Shown here piece by piece: positions 46,901-56,660 of a DNA stretch of 64,000 nt. Position 1 is the stretch's first letter; every line of letters begins with the position of its first letter. Source of the stretch: Simmondsia chinensis (Eukaryota > Streptophyta > Magnoliopsida > Caryophyllales > Simmondsiaceae); the NCBI GenBank assembly GCA_018398585.1, contig JAGTTD010000011.1, positions 20,998,926-21,062,925 on the forward strand. Direction: 5' to 3'. The notes under the pieces are model-generated. The model saw only the letters and a program-made list of their open reading frames with translations, made no database searches and was not told the DNA's origin. Both the position numbers and the translations under genes were made by a program.

Positions 46901-48911
46901 GAAAAAATATACTTTATAAACAAAAATTTTCAGCTCTGGAAACAAAAATAATTCTTTTAAAGCTTCCACCAATAAATTAATGATATGCAAAGTTTTGGAC
47001 AAGACAATAAAGTAACGCTGAATGTCTATGAAGTTTGACACCGGCTCAATTTCTTTAGTTAGTTTTAATTGAGTCCAATTTATTCATCATACTATTTATT
47101 AGCCGAAATTCTCAAAATTATTTGAATTTTATTTTAGAGTTGTACTACTTGCTATTATATTAAAATATTATGAGCAACAAAATGCAAATATATGTTAATA
47201 ATGTGATGTTACGAGCAAATGCATGATAAAAGATTATTATCTTATAGCAATGTAAATAATTTATTTATTTTTGTAGTACAACAATTTTTTATCACCATAT
47301 TGGGTACAAAAACTAAGTATATAAACTAACTATAAGGCATTTCTCAAAGTGTATATAATTATAGGCTTTGCTACTCGGCGCGAGAAAAAGGTGTACGAAA
47401 ATGCCACGAATAGAACATAGTTGGCTGCTAACAACCAATTTGTCTTTAAACACCCTAGTTATCGTGCCATTTTTGTGGATTTTTTCGAGTGACTTTTAGA
47501 ACTTTCCATAATTATTACATATCCAATAAATGTAGCATACTGCATAATGGATAAAATATATAATATGAGTACATACAATACGTTTACAAAATAAATAAAC
47601 AATACACATATATTTCATAAATTGGAAGCTTATGAAAAAAAATATAATTCTTAATATTTCATTTTATAGCCCATTTAAGTGTTTGGTACATATGATTAAA
47701 ATGAATATTATATCGTATTGTTTTTTGAACCCAATTATTGTATTATAATTTGCATTACATACACGAAAAATTATACATAAATCATTTTCAATCTAATTAG
47801 TGAAAGAGGGTTCAATTTTGTCTTTTTAGATTTACCTCTTTCGTTCTTGTCAAAGTTGTCAAGGATGAGGTACTCAGCAGAAGAGGGGCATTCAAGCTGA
47901 CGACGTCGTTTCTGACGCTCACGAGCCTTATGATTCTGGAACCAGTAAAACACATTCTTTCCTTCAATTTTACCGTACCTACTCAGATGGGCGGTGATGT
48001 GTTGGATCTGCTCTGCCGAAGGCGTGCGAGTCCCACGCTTGTAAAGTTCCTCCAGTACCCTCACCTGCTCCGGCGTTGGATTCCATCTTGAGCTCACCCC
48101 TGTCCTCTGAGAGTTCCACTCCTTCTTCCCCGCGTCCCCCGCCACCGTCCCTACCAAAACAAACAATAAAAAGAAAACACATCATGTTAAAATCTATAAG
48201 GTTATAGACCCGACCTATGAAATCGAAACTTATGGGGTCCACGTATAAGTTCAAATGGGTATTAGCCATGTTTCCATCTTAAAACTAATCGCTTTTAGTT
48301 GGAGTCAGTCACTTAACTTATATGTTGTTTTCAATAATTAGAGAGACAACTCTAATACAAAACTGACGCACCCATTAAGGTAAGTCCAAGATAGGGGGAA
48401 AAAAAGTAAAGAAAAATATCCTAAAAAACCTAGCAATCTACACCTACACTAAATCCTAAAGAACTCACTACACTTATATGGTTTTTTAATTACTTTGAGA
48501 GACAACTCTAACACGAAACTGACTTATATGTTGCACGGAAAAAAGAAATACAGTATAGTAAAATAGCCTAAAAAATCTAGCCACCTACACTTAAGCCAAA
48601 TCCAAAAACACCCATTGTTTCTGACAATTTTTGCCTCTAACTTATATATTGATGTCTCTTTTCTCAAAAGTCCAATATAAAATTTTTGTTAGACCTCATA
48701 TGTAGAGTCTATAACAATATTGATACGTACCTAGTGGGCGATGAGTGAGGGAGAAGGGAGGAGTACTAGTAGAAGGGAGAGTAGTGGGGTTGAAATGAAA
48801 AGAAGTAGGCCTAGGAACGAGAGGAGGGAGTTTTTGTGTAGTGAAAGAATCGGGGGGGATAATGTTAAGCTGATGATCTTGACCTCCATTACTATAATCT
48901 ACTCTCCACAT
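43974..48911 (-). CDS. WOX1: WUSCHEL-related homeobox protein, WOX1 type, four exons
   Basis: The protein is a plant homeodomain transcription factor; WOX1 relatives direct leaf-blade and flower-organ outgrowth, usually as repressors. Exons on the minus strand are 48911-48731, 48150-47836, 45806-45709 and 44285-43974. Phases agree and the 906-bp CDS gives 301 residues. The N-terminus [10 protein letters not shown] with [10 protein letters not shown] matches WOX1 starts. The homeodomain is at about residues 80-146, with [10 protein letters not shown], the WOX-typical longer loop, and [19 protein letters not shown]. The WUS box TLQLFPL is residues 250-256, and the C-terminus FYEFIPLKK resembles the WOX1/STENOFOLIA end. 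Exon 3 is short and inferred from splice sites and phase, so it is the least certain part. I see no frame damage. WOX6 or another close paralogue is the alternative. Confidence 0.93.
44985..45260. repeat. Dispersed repeat with hairpin in WOX1 intron 3
   Basis: Positions 44985-45190 match 55310-55520 over about 200 bp (shared CACTCAACTTTTAGC-like, TTAGTTANGTCA and AACTCAACTTGACACTC text). At its right end, arms 45144-45170 and 45218-45244 are inverted over 27 bp with one mismatch, around a 47-base loop. This could be a small MITE or an inverted fragment of the repeat. Confidence 0.65.
45807..47835 (-). other. WOX1 intron 2 (2.0 kb)
   Basis: AT-rich sequence from a GTAAAT donor to a GAAG acceptor after a T-rich stretch. 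Open frames in it are short and without domains. No transposon ends are recognised. Confidence 0.6.
48405..48625. repeat. Two partial copies of the same repeat in WOX1 intron 1
   Basis: Around 48410-48480 and 48545-48620 the text AAAAACCTAGCAATCTACACC / AAAAATCTAGCCACCTACACT resembles the start of the intron 3 repeat (AAAACTTAGACGCCTGCACC). They are short and diverged. Confidence 0.4.
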
Positions 48912-49061
48912 TCTTCTCCCCTGTCTCTTGTGTGTAACACTTTATGGTATTTGCAAATGATAATGAAGGGGTTGTGTGAAAGGACAAGTAGTGTAGAAAG
49001 CCTGGTGTGGGCTAGGGTTGAGGGAGGGTTTAACATGAGATATCAAACCCTAGCCATGTAT

Positions 49062-49073
49062 GGATTTTATATA
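49062..49073 (-). promoter_or_regulatory. Putative TATA box of the WOX1-type gene
   Basis: TATATAAAATCC on the minus strand lies about 150 bp upstream of the WOX1 start codon. Transcription would begin around 49035, leaving a 5' UTR of roughly 120 bases. Confidence 0.55.
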
Positions 49074-49084
49074 GGTGTTTATTG

Positions 49085-49486
49085 ATTTAGTTTAGCTGTT
49101 ATGGTAGAACAATAATGTAACATACAAAAAATAAGAGACACAAATTTGTCTTTAAAGTAATAATTTTGTCTTGATAATAACATTTGCTTATTTTAGAATT
49201 TTAATTTGTTTATTTAGTTAGAATTTATATAAAATTTTATTTATTTTAAATTCTTTGTTTTGCTCATGAAGTTGAGTAATTTTAATTTCTCAGCTAGAAA
49301 TGTAGTTTTCAAACCGAATCGTAATTCTCTTTGCTTCCCTATCCGATTAAGGTCATTGAATTGTGATACTTTGCTTCCTTTTGTGCACCGTACATCTTTT
49401 TTACTTTGACTCATACCTAAATGCCTATCATGTAACTTATTGTATCAATATTTAGCAAAAGTGAAAGTAGCAAGAATGACCAAGAT

Positions 49487-49530
<44 letters not shown>

Positions 49531-50036
49531 TGAAATTCTGGAGGGATATGGGAAAAAAAGAGAAGAGGAGGAAAGGGACAGGACGATCATGAGGTGATCA
49601 TAAGCCTCTCCATCACAATACACAAACATAAAAACAGACACCTGCTACTCTTCCCTCCTCATTTATTATCAATGACATGCCTGCCTTTGTGCCTTTCACT
49701 CTTATTCTCTTTCCCAACTGCCCCCCCTCTCCCTCTCTCTGCTCCCCCTGTCCTTTTCCTTGTCTACTCCTTTGCCTCTCTCTCTCTCTCTAGTTGTACG
49801 GGCTTCTATTGTTCTCCCTATTGATGCACTTTTGTTTCAATATTAGGGTTTTGTTGTTTTGTAATCAGCCATTCTAAAATTATATTTATAGAGTTGTCAT
49901 TCCAAGGGCAAAAGTTGATATTGCTAGAGCAATAATATAACATACAACTAATAAGTGCCACAAAAATATCTTATTTTTTTTATGTTCTTACCCTGATAAT
50001 AACAATACTATTATGGTGATAACATTACCCATATAA
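49085..50036. other. WOX1 upstream region
   Basis: No gene is seen. It contains a 40-base (AG)n tract at 49488-49527 and a (CT)-rich stretch to about 49795, about 0.6-0.9 kb upstream of the WOX1 start. GA/CT repeats occur in many plant promoters and can be bound by GAGA-binding BBR/BPC proteins, but function here is unproven. The frame at 49594-49824 is pyrimidine-rich low complexity. Confidence 0.5.
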
Positions 50037-50560
50037 TGTTAGAGAATATTTTAGTAAATGCAACTAACAGAGTTACAAGTATATCATATATATAGACGAA
50101 ATATATTAACGGAAAGGATAGAAACTCCCCAATATATAGAACAATATCCTCAGTTTATCATCTGGGGTTTTATATTAATACAACCCTCAATCAGAATGGG
50201 ATGAACCAACATTCAAATTGACCCTATGAAAATGGAAGCCATAAGTAGTTAAGTCTTTGGTGAAAGTGTCTGCAACTTGTTTGGTTGTATGATTTAATTG
50301 AACATGGATGCCACCCTTAACCACCTACTGGCGAACATAATGAAAAACAACATTAACATGCTTACTACGATAATTAGAGATGGGGGATTAGCAGCGAGGT
50401 ATATGGTAGAGACACTATCACTGAAAAAATGAAGTAGACTTGAATGGTGAAGGCCGAGATCAAGCATGAGATACTGTATCCAAAATCACATTTAGCAACA
50501 ACCTAAGCAACAACAGGATATTTTGATTCTATGATAGACTTGGCAACAACATGTTGCTTT
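50037..50560 (-). mobile_element. Copia 3' fragment: RNase H relic plus 146-bp LTR
   Basis: Reading leftwards on the minus strand, about 50555-50190 encodes a decayed copia RNase H: KQHVVAKSIIESKYP, then RSKHVNVVFHYVRQ, then TTKQVADTFTKDL. A purine stretch (TGATTGAGGG) precedes TGTATTAATA at 50182, and a matching TCTCTAACA ends at 50037, defining an LTR of about 146 bp. The 5' part of the element is missing. Confidence 0.7.
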
Positions 50561-52479
50561 TTTCGATAATTAGCAGAAACTCATATTACAAAAGTCGGCA
50601 TCCTACAAAAGTAATTTCTTACTTGTATATTGGATTGTTCTCGATAATTAGCGAGATAACTCGTGAAAAAGAAACTAACATTTCACAAAGAAGACATAAG
50701 AAACACATGCGCAAAAACACTCGCTAGCTATGCGAGAAATAGACAACTATAACTCCAAATGCTTATATATTGGATGTCTGGTCTTTTATCATTCGAATTT
50801 TCTAAGGCTATAACATACAAAAAAAAAGGTATACTAATCGAGGACCTTATGTTGGAAATTAGGGGTTTTTGTTTCAATTTTGTTCAAAGTCTTTTATTTC
50901 ACATAGAAAATTTAGATATCAAGGGGAAAACCTATCTATATACCTTCTTTTACTTAGACTTCGTAAAGTCTTATGAGTCTAGAGTGGACATAGTGGGGCC
51001 ACATGCATGCACCACATTGCATCTCATTGTATTGTGGTGTGTTGTAGACTATTTTCTACCTGTACTTTTATTTTTATGGGCGTCGTAATTTTAGTATTGC
51101 GACAAAGATTATGCAATTGACCGCCAACTCTTTCTATATCCACACCTTCCTTAATTAAGGCAAGATTCTTTGCTCCTACATATCTACCTGATCATCCATA
51201 TTCATGTTAGATTTTTCACCCCCCTTCGTTGATTGGCCTTTGATTCAATTGGTGGAAATTCCTGTACAAATAGAGTTTTTGGACACAATAAAAAACACTA
51301 AAATATCTTCCATCTCTTTTTCTTTCAATCTTCCCGAGAATATTCCATTTTCTCCATTATTGTGGAAGTTGGGGCATATTTCAATCATTACTTGAGAGTT
51401 CACTCTATTAGTGGGTGTCGTGTTAAACTCTTGGATTTGGAGCGCTAAACAATCTTGTTTGTACACTGCAGAGTAGTGGTAAAATCCATGGTGCAACAAT
51501 TCCTTGGTTTGATCTTTCCTCTCTGTGTTTATTAATTATGTTGTTTAATTATCTTTGCTTGAGTTGGTATGCTTAAGTTCGAGGTCCCTGTGTTCAAGGA
51601 TCCCGTGTCAGTCAATTTGAGTTTTTCATTTAGCCTATCTCGAGTTGGTTTTCTACATTGCGAGTTTGCTTCTTGATTACACATTTGATTTGCTTTTCCA
51701 ACCCCTTAAGATTTCAAAATCTTACTACTAATGTTCTCTCCACTGATAGCCAACAAATTTTGATGAAAGTTGTCGACGTGGAGTATAATTTCAAAATATG
51801 TAGAAATCCCAGTTATAAATTGATATTTCCCAGAAAATAATCGCATTGCACTCACTGTCGATAATGTATATTTATCTTCCTAAGAATTCGATAAAGTTTT
51901 ACCGTAATTCCACAAATTTTTTGAGATATGATTGCCACGACCCATATATATTATCTGAATGTGTCATATCAGCATATTTAGAGTGAAAATTTGACGAATT
52001 CTAGAAAAAGTTCACTGAATTCAAAGATACTGAGATGTGAAGATTTTTAGTTCTCGGGGTACCTATTGTATATTGGAAAATGTCAACGGATATTTCGGTT
52101 ATAGATTTTTAAACTTTATGATACTAAATGATATTATTTACTAAAATTTTAAATTACATTTCCCATTCCAACTTTTTAACCAACATGTGTGTAGAGCGCC
52201 AGCATAACTTGGTAATGAAGTATTGAACTGCTTGACTAGTTGTTAGAGGATGGGCATGGAACATGAATGTTGCAGTTGTTAAAAGATTCATGCTGCAGAC
52301 CATCTTCAAAGTTGGGCGCTATCTTGTCTCCTAGTTTTAATTAGCCTTTGCCTGCTATAATTTTTTGCTTTTAGGTTTTTTGATATGATTTCATATTTAT
52401 TTTATTTTTAGCTCTGCGCCGCTTGTACCTATCAGAGTAGGGTTTTGAAATGGAAAGTTTAGCTAAATAACTTAGGTTC
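50561..52479. other. Unassigned AT-rich stretch
   Basis: Open frames at 50759-51088, 51204-51395 and 51245-51499 show no recognisable domain. The part 52190-52479 is the target area of the plus-strand gypsy element. No repeat ends are seen. Confidence 0.4.
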
Positions 52480-52931
52480 TAATGCAGCCTGCCTTTAACA
52501 ATTGGCGGGATTCTTAGTGGGTGACTCTAGGCAAGTTGATCGAGTTGGCGAGCTACGGATAGATGTAGCTAGAGATATGGTTGAAGAGTTTGTCTTCCAT
52601 TAGGTTATAGATTAGAGATAATTATTAGTAGTTTATATAATTCATAGTTCGTTTTCTATTTATTTTTTAGTCTTTTAATTATCTTCTATTTTTAAGTCTT
52701 TTATTCTAAGTGAATTTTCTCCTCTATTTTAGCAAGAGGAAGACTAGGATTAAATTAGCATTCAATTTCTAAATAAATTAACATAATTTGTTAGTTCTTA
52801 CTATTCTCGTGTTGTGAGAATTATAATGAACTTTATTTTCCTCTAGTTCTTTATTATTTTCATAATAAGAATTTAGGGAAGGCTATCGAATCTTCCCGTT
52901 TCCTGTTAATTTTCATCTATGTGCTGCATCA
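52480..52931 (+). repeat. 5' LTR of the plus-strand gypsy element
   Basis: 452 bp, followed by TGGTATAAGAGCTCC (52933-52947), a Met-tRNA-type primer site with one or two changes. It matches the 3' LTR throughout, with scattered substitutions. Confidence 0.85.
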
Positions 52932-52959
52932 GTGGTATAAGAGCTCCAAACAACTTCTA

Positions 52960-54240
52960 AGATGGCTTGGTGGGCGGCAGAGATACGATGCCATCGAAGA
53001 TGTATATGAGCCAGACTTTCAACGACATACAAGAGGAGGTTCGAGGATATGGAGTAGAGATTCCGGAGAATTGAGTGGTGCTTGGTTCAACTGGGTGCGA
53101 GTCCCAACCAAACGCCTATGACTCAGCCTCAAGATCCAATGGAAAGGGGTGAAGAGTATAAAATTGAGGAAGGCCACCTATTAATGGTTCGGTTAGTTAG
53201 CTTTATGCCTAAGGAAGCAAAAGGAGTTGATTGGCTTCGACATACCATCTTCCAGACAACGTGTACAATTGGCCGAAGGGTATTGCCGCTTAGTCATTGA
53301 CTTTGGGAGTAGTGAGAATGCCATCTATGAGGAAGCAGTCCAGAAGCAAGGGTTGAAAACGGAGGAGCATACGAACCCTTACAATTTATTATGGCTCGAG
53401 AGAGGAAACCAGGTAGTAGTATTTAAACGTTATCTAGTTAATTTCTCAATTGGGTTGAAGTACCGGGATGGAGTATGGTGTGATGTCATTAACAAGGACG
53501 CGTGCCACTTACTGCTTGGGCACCCATGCCAATTCGACAGAGGCGCCATCCATGATGGGAAACGCAATACCTACAGCTTTGTGTTTGAAGGCACGAGATT
53601 AATCTTGTTGTCTAAGAAGGACGAAGCACCACATTCAATAGAAGCAGAGAAACCGGCAAGCCAAATTGGCACCGTGAACGCCAAAAAAGTTGGCAAGAAC
53701 GAGATGGTACCTATACCAATGGACGCGGAGTGCCAAGCGAGACAAGTGAAAGTACTAGATGAGGTGGGACATCTGTCAAATGAAGTATGCCCTGAAAGTT
53801 TGCCGAGATTGTTGTCGCCATCAAGAAGCAAACAATATTGGATTGATCGGGTGTCAGGGGTAACCTTACTGTCAGGGCCATATTACTGAATGAACCTTAT
53901 GGAGCATGAAGATCATTGGTGCCAAGTTTGGAAGCTGTTCGTCATGGGTTTCATTCGAGAGAGCCTGAAGAGCGGGATTGCTATCCTGACGCCAACAAAG
54001 GATGGGAGTTGGTGGAGATGCTTTAACAACATAACCAATAATAAGATCATAGTATGATTTCGATTACCCATTTCATGGTTGGAAAACTTCCCCTACCAAT
54101 TGCTAAATTCGACGGTGTTTAGCAAGTTGGTTCTGAATAACGAATACCACCAGAGTCAAAATCTGCCAGAAGGGATACTTGAGAGATATAAGCATGGCAA
54201 CTCCACCAACATTGTGTTGAGTTGGGATATACACTTTACA
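52960..54240 (+). pseudogene. Gypsy gag-protease-RT remnant
   Basis: A gag-like start with GGRQRYDAIEDVYEPDFQR gives way, after shifts, to a protease open from 53227 to 53889: YCRLVIDFGSSENAIYEEA (catalytic Asp kept, Ser to Phe in Asp-Ser-Gly), then KDACHLLLGHPCQFDRGA and NTYSFVFEGTRLILL. From about 53935, GFIRESLKSGIAILTPTKDG, WRCFNNITNNK and FSKLVLNNEYHQSQ correspond to the first RT blocks. The catalytic RT core, RNase H and integrase are missing. An in-frame stop lies near 54055. Confidence 0.8.
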
Positions 54241-54578
54241 CACTATTCTTGGAAGCCGTTGTAGATGATGGCGAGTAGTCAAGACGTTGGTGAGAATGAT
54301 GCACCCCTTGACTTAGTGGGAAAGATCTAGAAGCACCATTGGCAAATTCGAGGGCGAATTCTTTCCAAGCCAGGGAGGATAATGCAACCTGCTTCATGGC
54401 AAGATGGGTTGCAACCCGCATCTTGGCGAGTCAGGTCAACAATCAACATCCGGGGCAACCATGGGGGGACGGAGCTTGGCGAGGTTGGAAGCTGGCATGA
54501 GGGAATGCAACTTGGCAAGTATACCCTAGAAGATCCATTGACAAATTCGAGGGTGAATTCTCTCCAGGCCGGTGAGGT

Positions 54579-55038
54579 TGATGCAACCTGGCTTTCACAA
54601 TTGGCAAAATTCTTGGTCGTGACTCTTGGCGAGCTGATCGTGTTGGCAAGCTATGGATAAATGTGGCTAGAGATATAAAGCCAGAGATATAACTTGAAGA
54701 GTTTGTCTTCTATTAGGTTATAAATTAGAGATAATTGTTAGTTGTTTAGATAATTAATAGTTGATTTTGTATTTACTTTTTAGTCTTTATCTTTTATTTT
54801 TAAGTCTTTTGTTCTAGGTAGATTTTCTCTCTATTTAAATAAGAGGAAGATTAGGGTTAATTTAGCATTCAATTTCTAGATCAATTTTCATAATTTGTTA
54901 GTTCTTTCTATTATCAGGTTGTCAGAATTAGAATAGAATTTATTTTTTTCTTATTCTTTATTATTTTTGTAATACGAGTTAAGGGACGACTGTTGAACTT
55001 TCCCATGTCATGTTAATTTTCATCTACTCGCTGCATCA
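54579..55038 (+). repeat. 3' LTR of the plus-strand gypsy element
   Basis: 460 bp, starting TGATGCAACCTGGC and ending CGCTGCATCA, preceded by a weak purine stretch (GGCCGGTGAGGT). Upstream, 54380-54540 repeats ATGCAACCTGCTTC-like pieces of the LTR start. Confidence 0.83.
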
Positions 55039-55309
55039 GGTTTACTTTTGTGTTGGGTTATACTTGTATTGGCTAAACACATATTAACTAATCAAAATAC
55101 TCTTTCTGCCCCAATGACATTGATCTACTATTACATTTCATAGTTTTCTTTTCTTTTCTTCACATAAATATGGAACATTACCCTGATTTTTTATAATTAG
55201 TGAGAAATTTCTTGATGCAAAATCTAGTGCACTTACCGAAGAAGATTTAGAGAAAGCCAACAACAGTAGGACAAAAATAAAAAGAAAAAAAGATAGGAGA
55301 AGTAGCTCC

Positions 55310-55520
55310 CTGAACCACAAGCAACACAACCTAAAAACCATAGACTCCTAAACCTGCGCAACTCCTAAGGCACTCAAACTTTTAGCACATTCTACCCGTG
55401 TGTACTTAGTTAAGTCACATAATGCCTAGCAACAAACACCAAAACTCAATTTGACACTCTAAAATGAAAATACTTCAAACCCACTCTTAACCCTCTAACA
55501 TGACCAAACTCCGAGTAGCG
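55310..55520. repeat. Second copy of the WOX1-intron repeat
   Basis: This 200-bp stretch aligns with 44985-45190 in the same orientation, including GTACTTAGTTAAGTCA and CTCAATTTGACACTC. It ends near CTAACATGACCAAACTCC, corresponding to the left hairpin arm of the intron copy, and lacks the second arm. Confidence 0.65.
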
Positions 55521-55589
55521 CATATAATATAAAACTTTACAAGAAGTTCAGTCGATACTTAGCTCGCATCGCCCCAAGTAATCCACATG

Positions 55590-56660
55590 CAGAGCTACAA
55601 TGACATGAACATCTGATGATGGACAAAGCATAGCCGGACTTCTTCTTTCAGTGCTTCTTTTCTTCTTAGTAACCCTATAAAAGGCTTTGCCTTCAAGAGA
55701 GCAAAAGAGTTGATGCATGTAAGACTCAGAACCATCATAGCTTCAATCCAATTTTTAGGCATTAAGGGCCAGTTGGAGGGCTTACAAGGGCTCGATACAG
55801 GACATATCACGACAGAGAGAAAGGTTAATTACACCGAGAGGAAGAGGAGGGGTGGGGTGGTTCACAGAACTAGCAATGTGTGTCACCACCAAATTGGAAC
55901 TATTGCAGCTAAGTTCCATAAAGCATTCTATATGCTTTTGGTCTGCATAAGTTGGAAGATTATCACCTGAACCAGCTACAAGCACGGTTTCTTCACCCCA
56001 CCACCTCATCAACACAATTATTAGCCTCCATCTCCACACCAAGATCGAGATCAACATCATTAGGCACTCCGAGGGCACCAGCAGAGCCAATACTATGATG
56101 GCCTTGAGGGGAATCTGCAGAAGCCAAAGAGCCAGGCAGAACAAGGGAAGCACCCCCGCCATCACAAAATTCAATAGTAACACCAACACCGCTCGCTACT
56201 ATGGGTGCCCTATCCACTTGCTCTTCCTCACTAGAGCTAGTCGAGACACTTTCTTTTGAAGGATTGATCCTGCCCACATCATCACCAAAGGCTTGCTCTT
56301 AAAACCATTCAGAGGTAACCCGACTAGTTTCAAACACATGAATAATTTGTTAAGATTGCCCAATTGTTAGGAGCATGACATCCTTGATTAGTTCAGGTAA
56401 CTGAGTCTCGTTGAGCATCTCCAACCTCAAAAGACTTGAAGCTATCGCATTGCATGTCCACTTCGGGGATTGAACCCCACAGCTGAGCCAACTTTTGGAA
56501 ATTACTATAGGACCCTGATTGAAGAGGCATCCCATAACAAGCGACCCAATTTTTGTAACATCGCCTTTTTTTGGTATTTTGAAAATGATAAGTCAAATAT
56601 GCTTAATCAAACAGAGGATTCTCTACGGCGCGACAATTTCTTTGATTGTCATAAATGAAC
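55590..56660 (-). pseudogene. LINE ORF1 relic (DUF4283-like)
   Basis: On the minus strand, 56596-56393 encodes NWVACYGMPLQSGSYSNFQ and LAQLWGSIPEVD, the conserved tryptophan region of L1 ORF1 proteins, comparable to 5618-5415. It is followed by an acidic, Ser/Glu-rich tail (56277-55993). Further pieces down to about 55590 have no clear domain. Stops and shifts interrupt the frame. Endonuclease and RT are not seen next to it. Confidence 0.6.

Larger units (their letters stand above)
52480..55038 (+). mobile_element. Reduced Ty3-gypsy element (gag-protease plus RT fragment), plus strand
   Basis: LTRs lie at 52480-52931 and 54579-55038, with TGATGCA / TGCATCA ends (the first base pair changed in the 5' copy). 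The flanks GGTTC (52475-52479) and GGTTT (55039-55043) agree at four of five bases, consistent with a target duplication. The interior is 1.65 kb: gag start, protease and a small N-terminal piece of reverse transcriptase. It belongs to the same family as 40995-43644, sharing LTR ends, primer-site position, the gag motif GRQRY and protease sequence. Confidence 0.85.

Noticed and set aside
49594..49824. 76-codon open frame upstream of WOX1
   Set aside because: Pyrimidine-rich low complexity translating to Leu/Pro/Ser runs; no domain.
50759..51088. 109-codon open frame at 50.8 kb
   Set aside because: Hydrophobic, AT-rich codons, no recognisable motif, no neighbouring exons.
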